In this document: positions 10,038 to 19,900 of the stretch, in pieces | Numbering within the stretch: position 1 is the stretch's first letter | How the letters are laid out: the number at the start of each line of letters is the position of its first letter | Assembly: GCF_052119645.1 (NCBI RefSeq) | Contig: NZ_JBGQOM010000002.1 | Span: 558,001-622,000 of the forward strand | Length of the DNA: 64,000 nucleotides | From: Paraglaciecola sp030730205 | GTDB lineage: Bacteria > Pseudomonadota > Gammaproteobacteria > Enterobacterales > Alteromonadaceae | Direction of reading: 5' to 3' | Notes under the pieces: generated by a model | What the model saw: the letters and a program-made list of their open reading frames with translations, nothing else | What the model was told of the DNA's origin: nothing | The model's database searches: none | Position numbers and translations under genes: made by a program

Positions 10038-10164
10038 GTTTGAATGTTGCCGATTAAAAAGATGCGAAATATTAGCAGTTTAGCCGTGCGAGGTCATATC
10101 GGTGGCAAGATTAAAAGCGATAGCTCTGGTGTATTGAACCGTTTTCTATGGCAGGAGCACTCGT

Positions 10165-13100
10165 TTAAAAATCATTTTGCTTTAATATTGCAATGAGTTT
10201 GAGCGTTGCGTGCTGGAAACGCTTAATTGCCACAAGATTTTGCTCGGGTATGTAGCCTGCCACATTTTTTAAAGCAGCTTGTATTTGAACCGCTAACTCA
10301 GCTAAACCATATGCGCCAATGTATGACAAAGCGGGGCCATAGACATGCAGAATTGAACTTATCTTATCACTGTCATTTTCATCGAGTGCTTGCTGCAATT
10401 CAATTAGTTGCTCTTCTAAATTTATAAAATCACCGACTAATTCCCAGTAGGTTTTTTCGTCAACCCTCAATTGATGCATCGCTGACGCAGTATCAATATT
10501 AGTCAGAGATTCATATATTAAATGGCCTCCATCACCTGTTGTTAACGCTAAGGCTTGAACAACATTTCGTGGTGCTAGCACTTTATGCAGCACCCGATAT
10601 AAGTAGTCGGGGTCTAAGGGCTTAATAACGTGAGCATTCATACCCACCGCCAAACTTTTATCAACATCCCCTGCCATTGCTTGCGCTGTCATTGCTATTA
10701 TTGGGGTTTGCAACTGCAACTCCGTACGTATTTTTTGAGTAGCAATCAGCCCATCCATTACCGGCATTTGAATATCCATTAAGATCAAACCATAGCGAGA
10801 TGGGTGCTCTCTTAACATCTGCAAGGCTATTTGACCATTCTCAGCCACTGTCACATCAGCACGAGTATCGGCCAAATACCCTTTGGCTACTTTGCGGTTA
10901 AGCTCATTGTCTTCAACTAACAGTACCTTTACATCGGACAAATCAGGTACAAGGTTGCTACGTTGCACAACGGTTTTCATTGGGCTTTTTTGTAGGTCTA
11001 GAGACTGAAGAAGGGCATTTAACAGACTGCTGCTATTGACCGGTTTTTGTAAATATCCTTCAATACCAAGGGGGCGTCCTAAGTCTTGCAAAATATCTAA
11101 ATCATAAGCAGATAACATAATGATTTGTGGTTTGGGCGAGAACTCCTGCTGAACGATAGACGCCACTTCGATTCCGCTGATATCAGGCATTTTCCAATCG
11201 AGGATAATCACTTGATAGGGAGTATTTGTTTCAACAGCGAGTCTAATTTTCTCAATTGCTATTGCTCCATTTTCTGCCACATCAGGATTGATATTGAGTC
11301 GCAGCAAGGCACTGGCCGCCGCCTGTCGTGATAGCTCCACATCATCAACCATCAATACTTTTAATTTGGACAGTTGGACGTTCGACAGTGCTTTACCCTG
11401 CTCCGTTGTGCTTGATGCTTGCACATTAATGGTAAAATAAAATGTCGACCCCTGACCGATTCGACTTTCAGCCCAGATTTTCCCTCCCATCAGCTCAACT
11501 AACTGCTTACAAATTGTCAGCCCTAATCCCGTACCGCCAAATCGACGAGTAATAGACTCATCGGCCTGAGTGAACGCGTCAAATAGCCTACCAAGTTGTT
11601 CTTCAGTCAATCCTATGCCGGTATCCTTGATAGCAAATTCAAGGGTTATACCTGACTCTGCATACTTTTTATTGACCGAGACAGACACCGTACCTTGTTT
11701 GGTGAACTTAACCGCGTTACTCAATAAATTATTCAACACTTGTTGAACTCTCAAGGCATCGCCGTTTAAAAAAAACGGCACATCTTTGGCAATGTATTGA
11801 TTAAACTCAAGATTTTTTTCCTGTGCCTTTAAGAATTGCATGCGCATCGCCTGCTCGATGACTTTGTCTAGCTCGAAATCAGCATGACAAATGTCTAATT
11901 TACCCGCCTCAATTTTGGAAAAATCTAAAACATCGTTAATCACCCCAAGTAAAGTTTTTGAAGACTCCTCTATTTGTTGCAAATTAATGGCTTGCTGACG
12001 CGGCGTTGAAAGTGATTTTTGGCTGAGTTTAGTCAAACCAATAATGGCATTGATTGGTGTGCGGATCTCATGACTCATCCTTGCCAAAAACTCGGATTTT
12101 GCTTCCGATGCCGACTTTAATTCTCGAGAATACTGACTCAATACCCGCTTTTGTAAAGCGGTGCGCCGATACATGAATATGAGTAAAAGTATAATGGCGC
12201 AACTTAACACCATAAAATACAGTTGATAAGTATTCTGTTGTTGCGCCAGTTGCCTGGATAACTCTAATTCGGTGATATGTTGATTTTTTTGTTCTACTTC
12301 TAAACGCGCTCGGCTAAACGCTAACTGCTTAGTTTGTTTGGCATGAAGGTCCTGCTCTTTGAGCGCCTCATATTGTTTGAAATAATCGAGGGCCTGTACA
12401 GCGTCACCGGTAAGTTGGTAATAATTGGCAAGTTTATACAATGCTTCTTTTTGATAGGTACTGAAATGGATCTCATTGGCTTGTTTCAGTGCGTCTTGCA
12501 ATATGGGCAATGCAGCGGAATATTGATTGTCGAGCATCAATATTTCGGCTTTTAATAGCTTGCTAGACAAGTTAATGAGTGGTGTCGAGTGGTTTTGAGT
12601 CGAGGAGAGTTGCTGGTCTATATAAGATAGGGCGCTCTGGTAATAATTGAGTTTCGACTCTGCTTGCGCGGCATAATAATAAATCAGCATTCCTTCGTTT
12701 TCCAAAGCCGCTAATGCCTGGCTAGCCACTTCACTGGCTTTTGCATAACTCTCTTGGTTAATCAAACCTGAAATAATAAAACCGTAACCCTGCTCCTCAT
12801 AATAACTATTTTGACGAATAATGGCTTTTTCTAGCAACTCCTCGCCTATCTCAATTAAGCTTTCCGCCCAATTGGTGTTTCTGGCATACACATTACCAAT
12901 AGCCTGCAAATTATTGAGTACATAGTCACTATTAAGTTTTTGATGCAAGCTCAAGCTCTTAGTTAATAGCTCCAATGCATCTGCATCAAAGTCCAATAAA
13001 AAGCTGATAATTCCTTGTTTTCGGATGGCTTCTGCCAATTGCAACTTATTGTCACTGCTAAGAGCACGTTGCTCTGCTTTTTTGGCATTGGCAAAAGCCT

Positions 13101-13356
13101 CACTCAATTGATGGTCAAGGATGTTTATTTGCGCCTGCAAATTAAGCAACCTCGCGCCCTCCTTCGATTGAGGTAACTCTTCCAATAAGCCATCGGCATG
13201 ACTGAGTAATTTTCTTGCCAACTCTTTATTAATTAAAAGGTTAGCCTCTACTTTATCCAACACAGCATGCAATTCCGCCTCAGTGGCAAAAACCGACATA
13301 CAGTAAAACAACAATACAAACATGATTGATGTTAAATAGAGGCTAACTTTTTTCAT
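10165..13356 (-). CDS. TPR-sensor hybrid histidine kinase (HisKA-HATPase-REC-REC-Hpt)
   Basis: A 1063-aa multidomain kinase. Order: signal peptide (1-24), periplasmic TPR-like helical repeats (~30-370), one transmembrane helix (YFMVLSCAIILLLIFMY, ~378-395), HisKA with the phospho-acceptor in SHEIRTP (~429), HATPase with NLLSNAVKF, DTGIGL and GGTGLGL boxes, two receivers with phospho-Asp in ILDWKMPD (~718) and LILMDIQMP (~860), and a C-terminal Hpt-like domain. In the Hpt, His is retained (~1002, LHVYGPALSYIGA) but the usual HxxKG lysine is replaced. The gene starts 24 bp after the borosin precursor stop on the same strand, so it is very likely the third gene of that operon. No separate response regulator gene is nearby. 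The periplasmic TPR array suggests sensing of a protein or peptide. Confidence 0.92.
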   Translation of the reverse strand: MKKVSLYLTSIMFVLLFYCMSVFATEAELHAVLDKVEANLLINKELARKLLSHADGLLEELPQSKEGARLLNLQAQINILDHQLSEAFANAKKAEQRALSSDNKLQLAEAIRKQGIISFLLDFDADALELLTKSLSLHQKLNSDYVLNNLQAIGNVYARNTNWAESLIEIGEELLEKAIIRQNSYYEEQGYGFIISGLINQESYAKASEVASQALAALENEGMLIYYYAAQAESKLNYYQSALSYIDQQLSSTQNHSTPLINLSSKLLKAEILMLDNQYSAALPILQDALKQANEIHFSTYQKEALYKLANYYQLTGDAVQALDYFKQYEALKEQDLHAKQTKQLAFSRARLEVEQKNQHITELELSRQLAQQQNTYQLYFMVLSCAIILLLIFMYRRTALQKRVLSQYSRELKSASEAKSEFLARMSHEIRTPINAIIGLTKLSQKSLSTPRQQAINLQQIEESSKTLLGVINDVLDFSKIEAGKLDICHADFELDKVIEQAMRMQFLKAQEKNLEFNQYIAKDVPFFLNGDALRVQQVLNNLLSNAVKFTKQGTVSVSVNKKYAESGITLEFAIKDTGIGLTEEQLGRLFDAFTQADESITRRFGGTGLGLTICKQLVELMGGKIWAESRIGQGSTFYFTINVQASSTTEQGKALSNVQLSKLKVLMVDDVELSRQAAASALLRLNINPDVAENGAIAIEKIRLAVETNTPYQVIILDWKMPDISGIEVASIVQQEFSPKPQIIMLSAYDLDILQDLGRPLGIEGYLQKPVNSSSLLNALLQSLDLQKSPMKTVVQRSNLVPDLSDVKVLLVEDNELNRKVAKGYLADTRADVTVAENGQIALQMLREHPSRYGLILMDIQMPVMDGLIATQKIRTELQLQTPIIAMTAQAMAGDVDKSLAVGMNAHVIKPLDPDYLYRVLHKVLAPRNVVQALALTTGDGGHLIYESLTNIDTASAMHQLRVDEKTYWELVGDFINLEEQLIELQQALDENDSDKISSILHVYGPALSYIGAYGLAELAVQIQAALKNVAGYIPEQNLVAIKRFQHATLKLIAILKQNDF

Positions 13357-13380
13357 AAACAGATGCTCGTTTTGTCAAGC

Positions 13381-13590
13381 TTAGTTAGCCAAGCTAATAT
13401 TAATCATATCGGCACCTTCTGCATCAGCTCGTTTTTTAATGGCTTCAACATCATTGTTAACTAAGATACTCACGTCATCCGCATTCAGACCATAGGCTTC
13501 AGCAGTCCCCTTCTTATCAGATAAATATTGCTGTCTTAATTCGTCATTTTTATCTAACACGGTTAAAAATTCGATTAAACGATCAGTCAT
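13381..13590 (-). CDS. split borosin precursor peptide (SonA-like)
   Basis: A 69-aa peptide. Residues 1-50 form the helical borosin-binding leader (TDRLIEFLTVLDKNDELRQ, AEAYGLNADDVSILVNN), matching the leader pattern of SonA from Shewanella oneidensis, the substrate of the trans-acting methyltransferase SonM. The last ~10 residues, DMINISLAN, are the likely core; hydrophobic Ile/Met/Leu positions are candidates for backbone N-methylation. A strong AAGGA site lies 6 nt before the ATG. It follows the methyltransferase gene by 35 bp and precedes the sensor kinase by 24 bp. Assignment rests on the pairing with a clear borosin methyltransferase plus the leader pattern. The final product and any protease site are not evident. 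Confidence 0.85.
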   Translation of the reverse strand: MTDRLIEFLTVLDKNDELRQQYLSDKKGTAEAYGLNADDVSILVNNDVEAIKKRADAEGADMINISLAN

Positions 13591-13625
13591 TTTTGTTCCT
13601 TAATTTAACAAGTGCACTCAGATTA

Positions 13626-14447
13626 CTACTCTGTAATCAGATTATTTTGCGCTAATTTCTGTTTAAACAACTCAGGGGTAAGGCCAAATTTAGCCATCGT
13701 TTCAATATCGTACTCTGGTAATCCAAGCGCAGGTACAACTAATGTACTGATACCTGAGGGCACCACATCAGATAGGTTTTTCAATATAATCTCGTCGATG
13801 CGGGGAGGCACTATTGGTATTGTTGCAGCTTCATAGATGATCACCCTATGTTCAGGCGGATAGACCGTTAACAATGCGTCTCGCAATACTATTAAGCCAG
13901 GATGTTTAGTTTTGTTTTTAGCCTCATTAAAATAGGCAATGCTGCCTATCTGCCAAATAATTTGCATCATATGAGGGTCAATTGTGTAACGACGAAACAC
14001 AAATTGTGTTGCCTCATAAGACTGACAACCAAATCGCGATGGATCTAAACCTAAATCGGCCACCAAACAATCTTCAGCTGAAACACCAGGCAGCATCTCT
14101 GCCTTAAAACCTAGATGACGCAATTCAGTAATTGCCTCATGAGACGGAACAACAAACACACCAGGATGACCATAAAAAGCCGCCACGACACGTTTGCCAG
14201 ACAGTACTTCTTGGACAATATGCTGCTGCATCTTTTGATAGGAAATAAGGCGCGAAGTATTAACATCATAATATTGACGTAAACAAACAGTGTTGGCATT
14301 CAGTTTTTTCAAATTAAACAGCGCTGATTGGGTAACCACCGCCAACACAATATCAGCATTTTTGATCACACTCTCGGTGAGTAGCGTCATCTGCCCCGAA
14401 ATACTGATACCCGTACCTACTACCGTCAATGATCCCTGTGTTTCCAT
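13626..14447 (-). CDS. borosin alpha-N-methyltransferase, trans-acting (SonM-like)
   Basis: A SAM-dependent methyltransferase of the tetrapyrrole-methylase (class III) fold, about 273 aa. Borosin signatures: TVVGTGISISGQ near the N-terminus (SAM site), CLRQYYDVNTSRLISYQKM (helical region with catalytic Tyr/Arg), YGHPGVFVVPSHEA, MLPGVSAEDCLVADLG and GCQSYEATQF, all closely matching OphMA/SonM. No core peptide is fused at the C-terminus, so it acts in trans, methylating backbone amides of the adjacent precursor. The start is set at 14447 because AAGGAG lies 3 nt before that ATG; the upstream in-frame ATG at 14462 overlaps this site. First gene of a three-gene operon. Cytosolic; the active form in known members is a homodimer. 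Confidence 0.93.
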   Translation of the reverse strand: METQGSLTVVGTGISISGQMTLLTESVIKNADIVLAVVTQSALFNLKKLNANTVCLRQYYDVNTSRLISYQKMQQHIVQEVLSGKRVVAAFYGHPGVFVVPSHEAITELRHLGFKAEMLPGVSAEDCLVADLGLDPSRFGCQSYEATQFVFRRYTIDPHMMQIIWQIGSIAYFNEAKNKTKHPGLIVLRDALLTVYPPEHRVIIYEAATIPIVPPRIDEIILKNLSDVVPSGISTLVVPALGLPEYDIETMAKFGLTPELFKQKLAQNNLITE

Positions 14448-14703
14448 CGGCTCCTTCCTCATATTCGCTTTAGCTGCATCATGTTATGACTAACTTATTT
14501 GCCAATGTCGTCATTAAAACCATTGGAAGGTGCCTAAATAGGTTAACGCTTGTTGCAAATGCGCCTTACCTTTTTACTTCGAATTTGGAAAAGATAAAAC
14601 ATATCGCAGCCGTTAACAATCGCAGCGGTCATTGCCGCCAGTTTAACCATCACTGACGGCCAGTGAATTCAAGCATAAAAGTAGCAGAGCGAGATAGCTT
14701 GCC

Positions 14704-15783
14704 CTAACTACTCAATATCTTTAGTGGTAAGGACAAGGCACCGTTATCGGATTGCCCCAACAGCCAAATAATGGCACTCAGTCCACCTAAGGTAAGCACG
14801 TACCAAACGATAGACACGATTTGCGCATAACGATTAAGGGGCAAAAGCTCACTGAGGTGCCTACGTTTATATTCAAAGAATATTTCTACACTGCCGATGG
14901 CCAGTAAAAATCCTAATAGCGCCAAACCAAAGTGATAGCTCACATAAACCCCCAAGGCTGCCCCTGAGACGCAGGCGACGATGCCTACTCGAGAGTTAAT
15001 AGAAAATGCGATACTTTTAAGCACATGCCCGCCATCGAGCGGCAACACAGGTAACATGTTGAATAAATTAAGTAGCGCATTAAATACTGCTAAACCTGCA
15101 AGTATTTCTAAGTCAGTAATCCAGTAGCCCACCAAACATACAACAGACAATATCAAACCAAAAAATGGGCCCATAATTGAAATCACTATGTCTTGCCAGC
15201 GTGTATTAATTTTGTCGTCGCTGAGCGCTAAACCGCCCACAAACGGAATAAGATAAATACCTTTGGTTTTTAAACCAAAGTACTTCATTGCCTTGATATG
15301 GCCATACTCGTGAAACACTAAACAAAGGATCAGAGCAATAGCAAACTCGATAGAAAACAACCAGCTATAAGCAGCGAGACTACCTGCCGCAAACAGCACC
15401 TTAATCACCTTAGCACTTTTAAATAGCTTTAATCCTAGGCCCGCCATACCAAGAGCACTAAATTTCATCCCTTGTTTTTCACCTTGAACAACTTGCCTTT
15501 GTTCGATGTCTTTCTCAGTCAGGGTATTTTCATGCACTAACTCATCGTTAACTAAAAGCCGGAATTGCAGGGTAAACGGCTGCCATTGCAAGGCGCCACT
15601 CAGAGTTACTTCAATCACACCCTGCTCACTTTGCAATGAAAATTGATGTAAAAAATTATCATTGTCGGAGTTGGCACTGATTTGCGAAACGCATTGTTCG
15701 CCCCAAAACAGTTGCTGCCAGCCTGCCATCGAACCTTCTAACTTAAGTGTTTTACCTAAACACTCTACTGCTAATAATTGCAC
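14704..15783 (-). CDS. site-2 protease family (M50) membrane metalloprotease
   Basis: A 359-aa protein starting at a GTG. The N-terminal ~105 residues are soluble and beta-rich. Then come several transmembrane helices with the zinc motif HEYGH (158-162) and the third ligand in LPLDGGHV (Asp250), the two signatures of intramembrane M50 proteases. A conserved GLALSDDK block follows the HExxH helix. It is expected to cut transmembrane or secreted substrates within the inner membrane. It lies 256 bp upstream of the borosin methyltransferase on the same strand, too far for tight coupling but compatible with co-function. Substrate unknown. Confidence 0.85.
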   Translation of the reverse strand: MQLLAVECLGKTLKLEGSMAGWQQLFWGEQCVSQISANSDNDNFLHQFSLQSEQGVIEVTLSGALQWQPFTLQFRLLVNDELVHENTLTEKDIEQRQVVQGEKQGMKFSALGMAGLGLKLFKSAKVIKVLFAAGSLAAYSWLFSIEFAIALILCLVFHEYGHIKAMKYFGLKTKGIYLIPFVGGLALSDDKINTRWQDIVISIMGPFFGLILSVVCLVGYWITDLEILAGLAVFNALLNLFNMLPVLPLDGGHVLKSIAFSINSRVGIVACVSGAALGVYVSYHFGLALLGFLLAIGSVEIFFEYKRRHLSELLPLNRYAQIVSIVWYVLTLGGLSAIIWLLGQSDNGALSLPLKILSS

Positions 15784-16499
15784 ACCATCAACTCAACAAA
15801 TAAAACCTAGGCCGATTATTGCTATATTTTCTCAGGCAACAAGGTTTATCGATAAAAAAAGGTTAAAAAGCAGTTGGATACAATGGCGAGCTTAAAATAA
15901 GAAAGCACCTGAGCCTCGATGAACTCAACAACAGAACATAATCCAAGCAATAAAAATCATAGAGACTGAGTAAAATGAGCGCTGAACCACAAGAAGAAAA
16001 ATAGTTGAGCGATAAATTGAGTTAAACTTTTCTCTAGTTCTGTGAGTATAAAGTTGGGTGTGTTCTCATTTTAAGCCTGATAATTTATTAGGCTATTTTT
16101 TTGCCTGCAATTTATTGCACCTCAGCCCATAAATAAACCACGCGAAAACTACTTTTGTTGGAATTCTGGTAGCAAAGACCCTCTGAAGAGAGTTGCGCTT
16201 TGAAGGCGATCCCGCTAACAAGCCTAGTCTTAGCAGATGTTTTCTAACAGCAAATAAACGACAGCAAAAGACAAAAGCGTTTGAACCCAAAATGGCAATA
16301 GGGCGCGAGCAAACGAAACGTTTCTAAACCTCGAAGACCTCAGGGTGTATCCATAAATATTCGCGTAAGAAAATACAGATAATTCGCACCGCTCCAGGTC
16401 TCAATTGTTTAAGAAATACCCAACAAGAGAGCTAATACGACTGTTGACGATTACCGTCACACTCAGTTTGGCGCTTGGCCATGACCGTCGATTGAGCTA
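15784..16499. other. intergenic region at the left border of the accessory zone
   Basis: This is 716 bp with no gene I can support. A 65-codon minus-strand frame at 16093-16290 has biased composition and no clear ribosome binding site. A hairpin followed by a T run lies at 16074-16102. The junction between core chromosome and accessory DNA is probably here or slightly to the right, but no repeat marks it. Confidence 0.4.
16074..16102 (+). terminator. putative rho-independent terminator
   Basis: The stem AGCCTGAT / ATTAGGCT (one G-U pair) with a 5-nt loop is followed by a T-rich run on the plus strand. No plus-strand gene upstream is known, so its client is unclear. Confidence 0.45.
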
Positions 16500-16712
16500 A
16501 TGCATCAAAGAGATGAAGAGTTTATACGTGTAATTGAAGATAGTAATAATGATTCTTATCTTGTTGTAATTAGTCAAAAGGGATTACAAGCTATTAATAA
16601 ATCGCCAAGTATTACTGGTGATAAAAAGTCATTTAAAGAAATTTTTAATAATGGGTTATCTTCTTTACCCTTTAGTGTAGCTTCTGGTTTAATGACTGAA
16701 TTTTTTAAATAG
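16500..16712 (+). CDS. hypothetical 70-aa protein
   Basis: A small frame encoding a balanced, soluble-looking peptide (DEEFIRVIEDSNNDSYLVV, FKEIFNNGLSSLPFSVASGL). The A+T-rich codon use resembles the adjacent defence genes more than the core chromosome. The ribosome binding site is weak. A perfect hairpin (GGCAGCT-aaca-AGCTGCC, without a T run) follows within 10 bp of the stop. I do not recognise a family. It could be the 3' remnant of a longer gene. Confidence 0.35.
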   Translation: MHQRDEEFIRVIEDSNNDSYLVVISQKGLQAINKSPSITGDKKSFKEIFNNGLSSLPFSVASGLMTEFFK

Positions 16713-16948
16713 GCAGCTAACAAGCTGCCTAAGTTCGCTGCAAACTGCGAGGCTGGAACAAATACTCACAAGACTTCGCCCAACAACTTTCGTATTTTCC
16801 CCTTGGCAAAAGCATTAAAACCATATGACTCAAACGACCGATTTTCGCTCAGTGTGTGTGAAAACTATTAGGATTTATAACTTGATAGAATCCATCTCCA
16901 CAAAGCCTATCATTCCAAACTGTCAGATTGAATCTGAGCCACTACATC

Positions 16949-19900
16949 TCAATTTACCTTTTCATTATCTTGTTTAGATTTCCAGCCAAGTCCTTTTAAG
17001 TCGATTGTCATGCTTCCTTCAACAGAACCATCTTCTAAGCAATATACTCCAGACATATCTATCCATTCAGGTGCATGTGAAGAGCCGAGCACTTGTTTTT
17101 CACCTAGAACAGTCCAAATAACCTTCAACCCTTTAGCGTTCAGAAATTTTTCAAGCACTTGTTTGTTCACTAATAACTCAGATCTTTCTTCACCAAATAC
17201 GTGAGGATCAAAGCAAGCTAATTGGCCATCATAATTAAACCAACAACTTGGTATCTCTGAAGAGCTTAAACTCATACCATCAAACATCTCAGATCGTGGC
17301 GCTAAAAAAGAAGTGCCTTCACTTCCCTCCCACCTATGTTCTTCAGCAGTTGGCAGAACTTCTGCAATAATTTCTTCGTCATGCCTCTCATTTTGTTTTT
17401 TATGAATGAATTGCCAACGCAGCTCGTCATTATCTGCAACTTCATCCTTATATGCTGGAGACCAATAATGCTCTTTACTAAACACTGAGTAATTATCATT
17501 ACTTTCAGGCATCCATCTCCCCATAAAATCTTGATTTTTCAACCAACTTTTTAGATTCTCATATTCAGAATCCTTTACTAAATAACTACGAATTTGATAC
17601 CACATGTTTTTTCTATCGCTATTTTTTCGATCAACACCTAACCTTTCTGGTTCATGCCAAGAAAAATTAGCTTCCAAAGACAAAAACTCACGATTATCAA
17701 TCATTTCTTTTGGATCAGGTAGGTTATGCTCTGAAGTAATCCATGCGCCATCCTCGTCAGACCAAGAATTATAAGAAACAGTATTGACTGGAACTGGTAA
17801 CTCTCTTCTATTTGTTTCTTGGGGTGGGAATGTTGGATCTATGTTCCTTAAGCTGTTTTGCCACGGCCCTTGGAAATAACCAATTTCATTACCGTTCCGA
17901 TCTGTTAATTGAACATTGTCAGCTAGCCGAGCCACAACCTCGTATAGTGCCAACCACTGATATTTCTTCCCAATACGTTCAACTTTATTTTCGAACCTAT
18001 TGCCTTCGCCAGCGTGCAGATCAAATTGACCGTGAATATCAACATTATATCCAAATTTTTCAAAGATAAGCTTACACGCAAAATTACTTAGAGGGTTGGG
18101 ATCTATGTTCTTCCATAAACACAATGCAGATTGAAAAGTGTATCGACCAAAATCGCCATAGCTACATATTCCCCTACCATATTCAGTCACCATTGAGCTT
18201 AGTATTCTATTTTGTGAGTAGTAGTTTTTCTTTAAACCCTTACTATCCGCATCAAATTTATAAGAGTCTGTCTCTTCATTACTAGGGAAGTTTTCAGGAA
18301 TTGAACTATTGTAGGGTGGGCGAATGACTTCTGTATTAGCTAACTCAATTTTTTCCTTGTACAGTGCATACTCTACGATATTCCTAGCATAATCCCTAAC
18401 CAGAACATTCGGATAAACTTCTTCCTTTAAGAAAATTTCTTCAACAATATACTCGGCTAAATCAGATAGGTCATTCAATTGAGCAGTATTCAACGTAGCA
18501 CCGTAAACCGCTGCAAATATTCTTTCATGCACATAAGGGTCATCTATTTCGTTAAATAATTTCAACAATTTAAGCCCGATATTAAGCCTGTTTATCAAAA
18601 TATTTGAAAGCGCCTGTGTAGCTCTATTCCTCAATTCGATAGTAGTAGAAACCAAAAGCCAAGATATTGAAATTGATAACAGCAAGGCGGATTCATCTGA
18701 CAATTTTTTGTGCATATCAGACTGAGGAACCCATTCTAACATTCTACCAATTGAGTTTTCGGGATCATCTACATCTTGTAAATGAGTAGTCCATTCACCA
18801 TCTCTATCAGCTAGAGGCATTTCACTTAACATATTGTGCAGCTTATTAGCGTTATATGGATGTTTTACATCCCCGGATACGGTATACATAAACTCTAAGA
18901 AACTTTTAAACGAATCTTCATACTGAAATACAGTCTTATTGATGTAATCAGTACAGTTGGTTTTTATTGTGTCCAATTTTCTCCATATCAAGCTATTAAT
19001 AAATGCATTAATAATTGTTCGTTCTTCCTGATAATTCTCATCAACAAGTTCAAATAACTCCTTGCCATACAATTCTGGCAATAATATCGATAGTGCTTCT
19101 AATACGCCTTGATATCGGTATTCATTCTCGAACAAATATAATAGCTGCCCATTTACTTTGAATACATGAGATATATTTTTTGAAGTTACGATTGTTCTGG
19201 CTAAAAAATCAGCTAAGAAATGGTCATCAAGTCTTTCATAGGCGAAATAGATCCCTTCTTCATCTTGTCCATCATTAAGCCAATAGAGATTTTTAGAAAG
19301 CAAACCTTCATGAACTAGATCTTCAATAATTCCTCTTTTACTGGAGTACCTTGCTACAACACCATTAGCAATATCACATGCATCATCATATGGCACATAA
19401 CTTAAGTTACTTGCTTGTTTATGCTTTATTAAACCATTGACTATTTTTCGACAAACTTTTCCTGAACTGTCGTATTCATAAAATTGAGGATCTCCTAATT
19501 TCATATCAATATTATCAATAAAATAGTTCATCACGCTCGAAATACCACCGTATCCTTCCGGTACTTCATGCAACCCTCTATTGTGTAGCCCATCACAGAA
19601 TAATTTTAAAAACAGAGGGTTAGAAAACTCTGCGTTTATGTAGGGTATTTTGGGTAGTCTAATCTTATAGTGATTAAAAAATACTTTAACAGCTTCATAC
19701 TCACAACCTACGAACCCCATATGGCTCGTTATTTTCATTGCTGTTTTATCGCCAAAATGTTCGGGAATTAATTTTGGAAAATATGTGTCTCTAACTGAGA
19801 TAATTAAGCTTATCCAAGGATAGTTTTTGAAATCATTTACAAACGATACAAAATGTTCCGCCCAGAAAAATTTTCCTCTACCTTCGTTAATAGCATCAAT

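Noticed and set aside
16093..16290. 65-codon minus-strand frame
   Set aside because: No ribosome binding site, biased composition and it overlaps a probable terminator.
16713..16790. Integron attC site after the 70-aa gene
   Set aside because: TAACAAGCTGCC with a hairpin looks suggestive, but there is no matching distal GTTRRRY box or paired arms, and no integrase gene.
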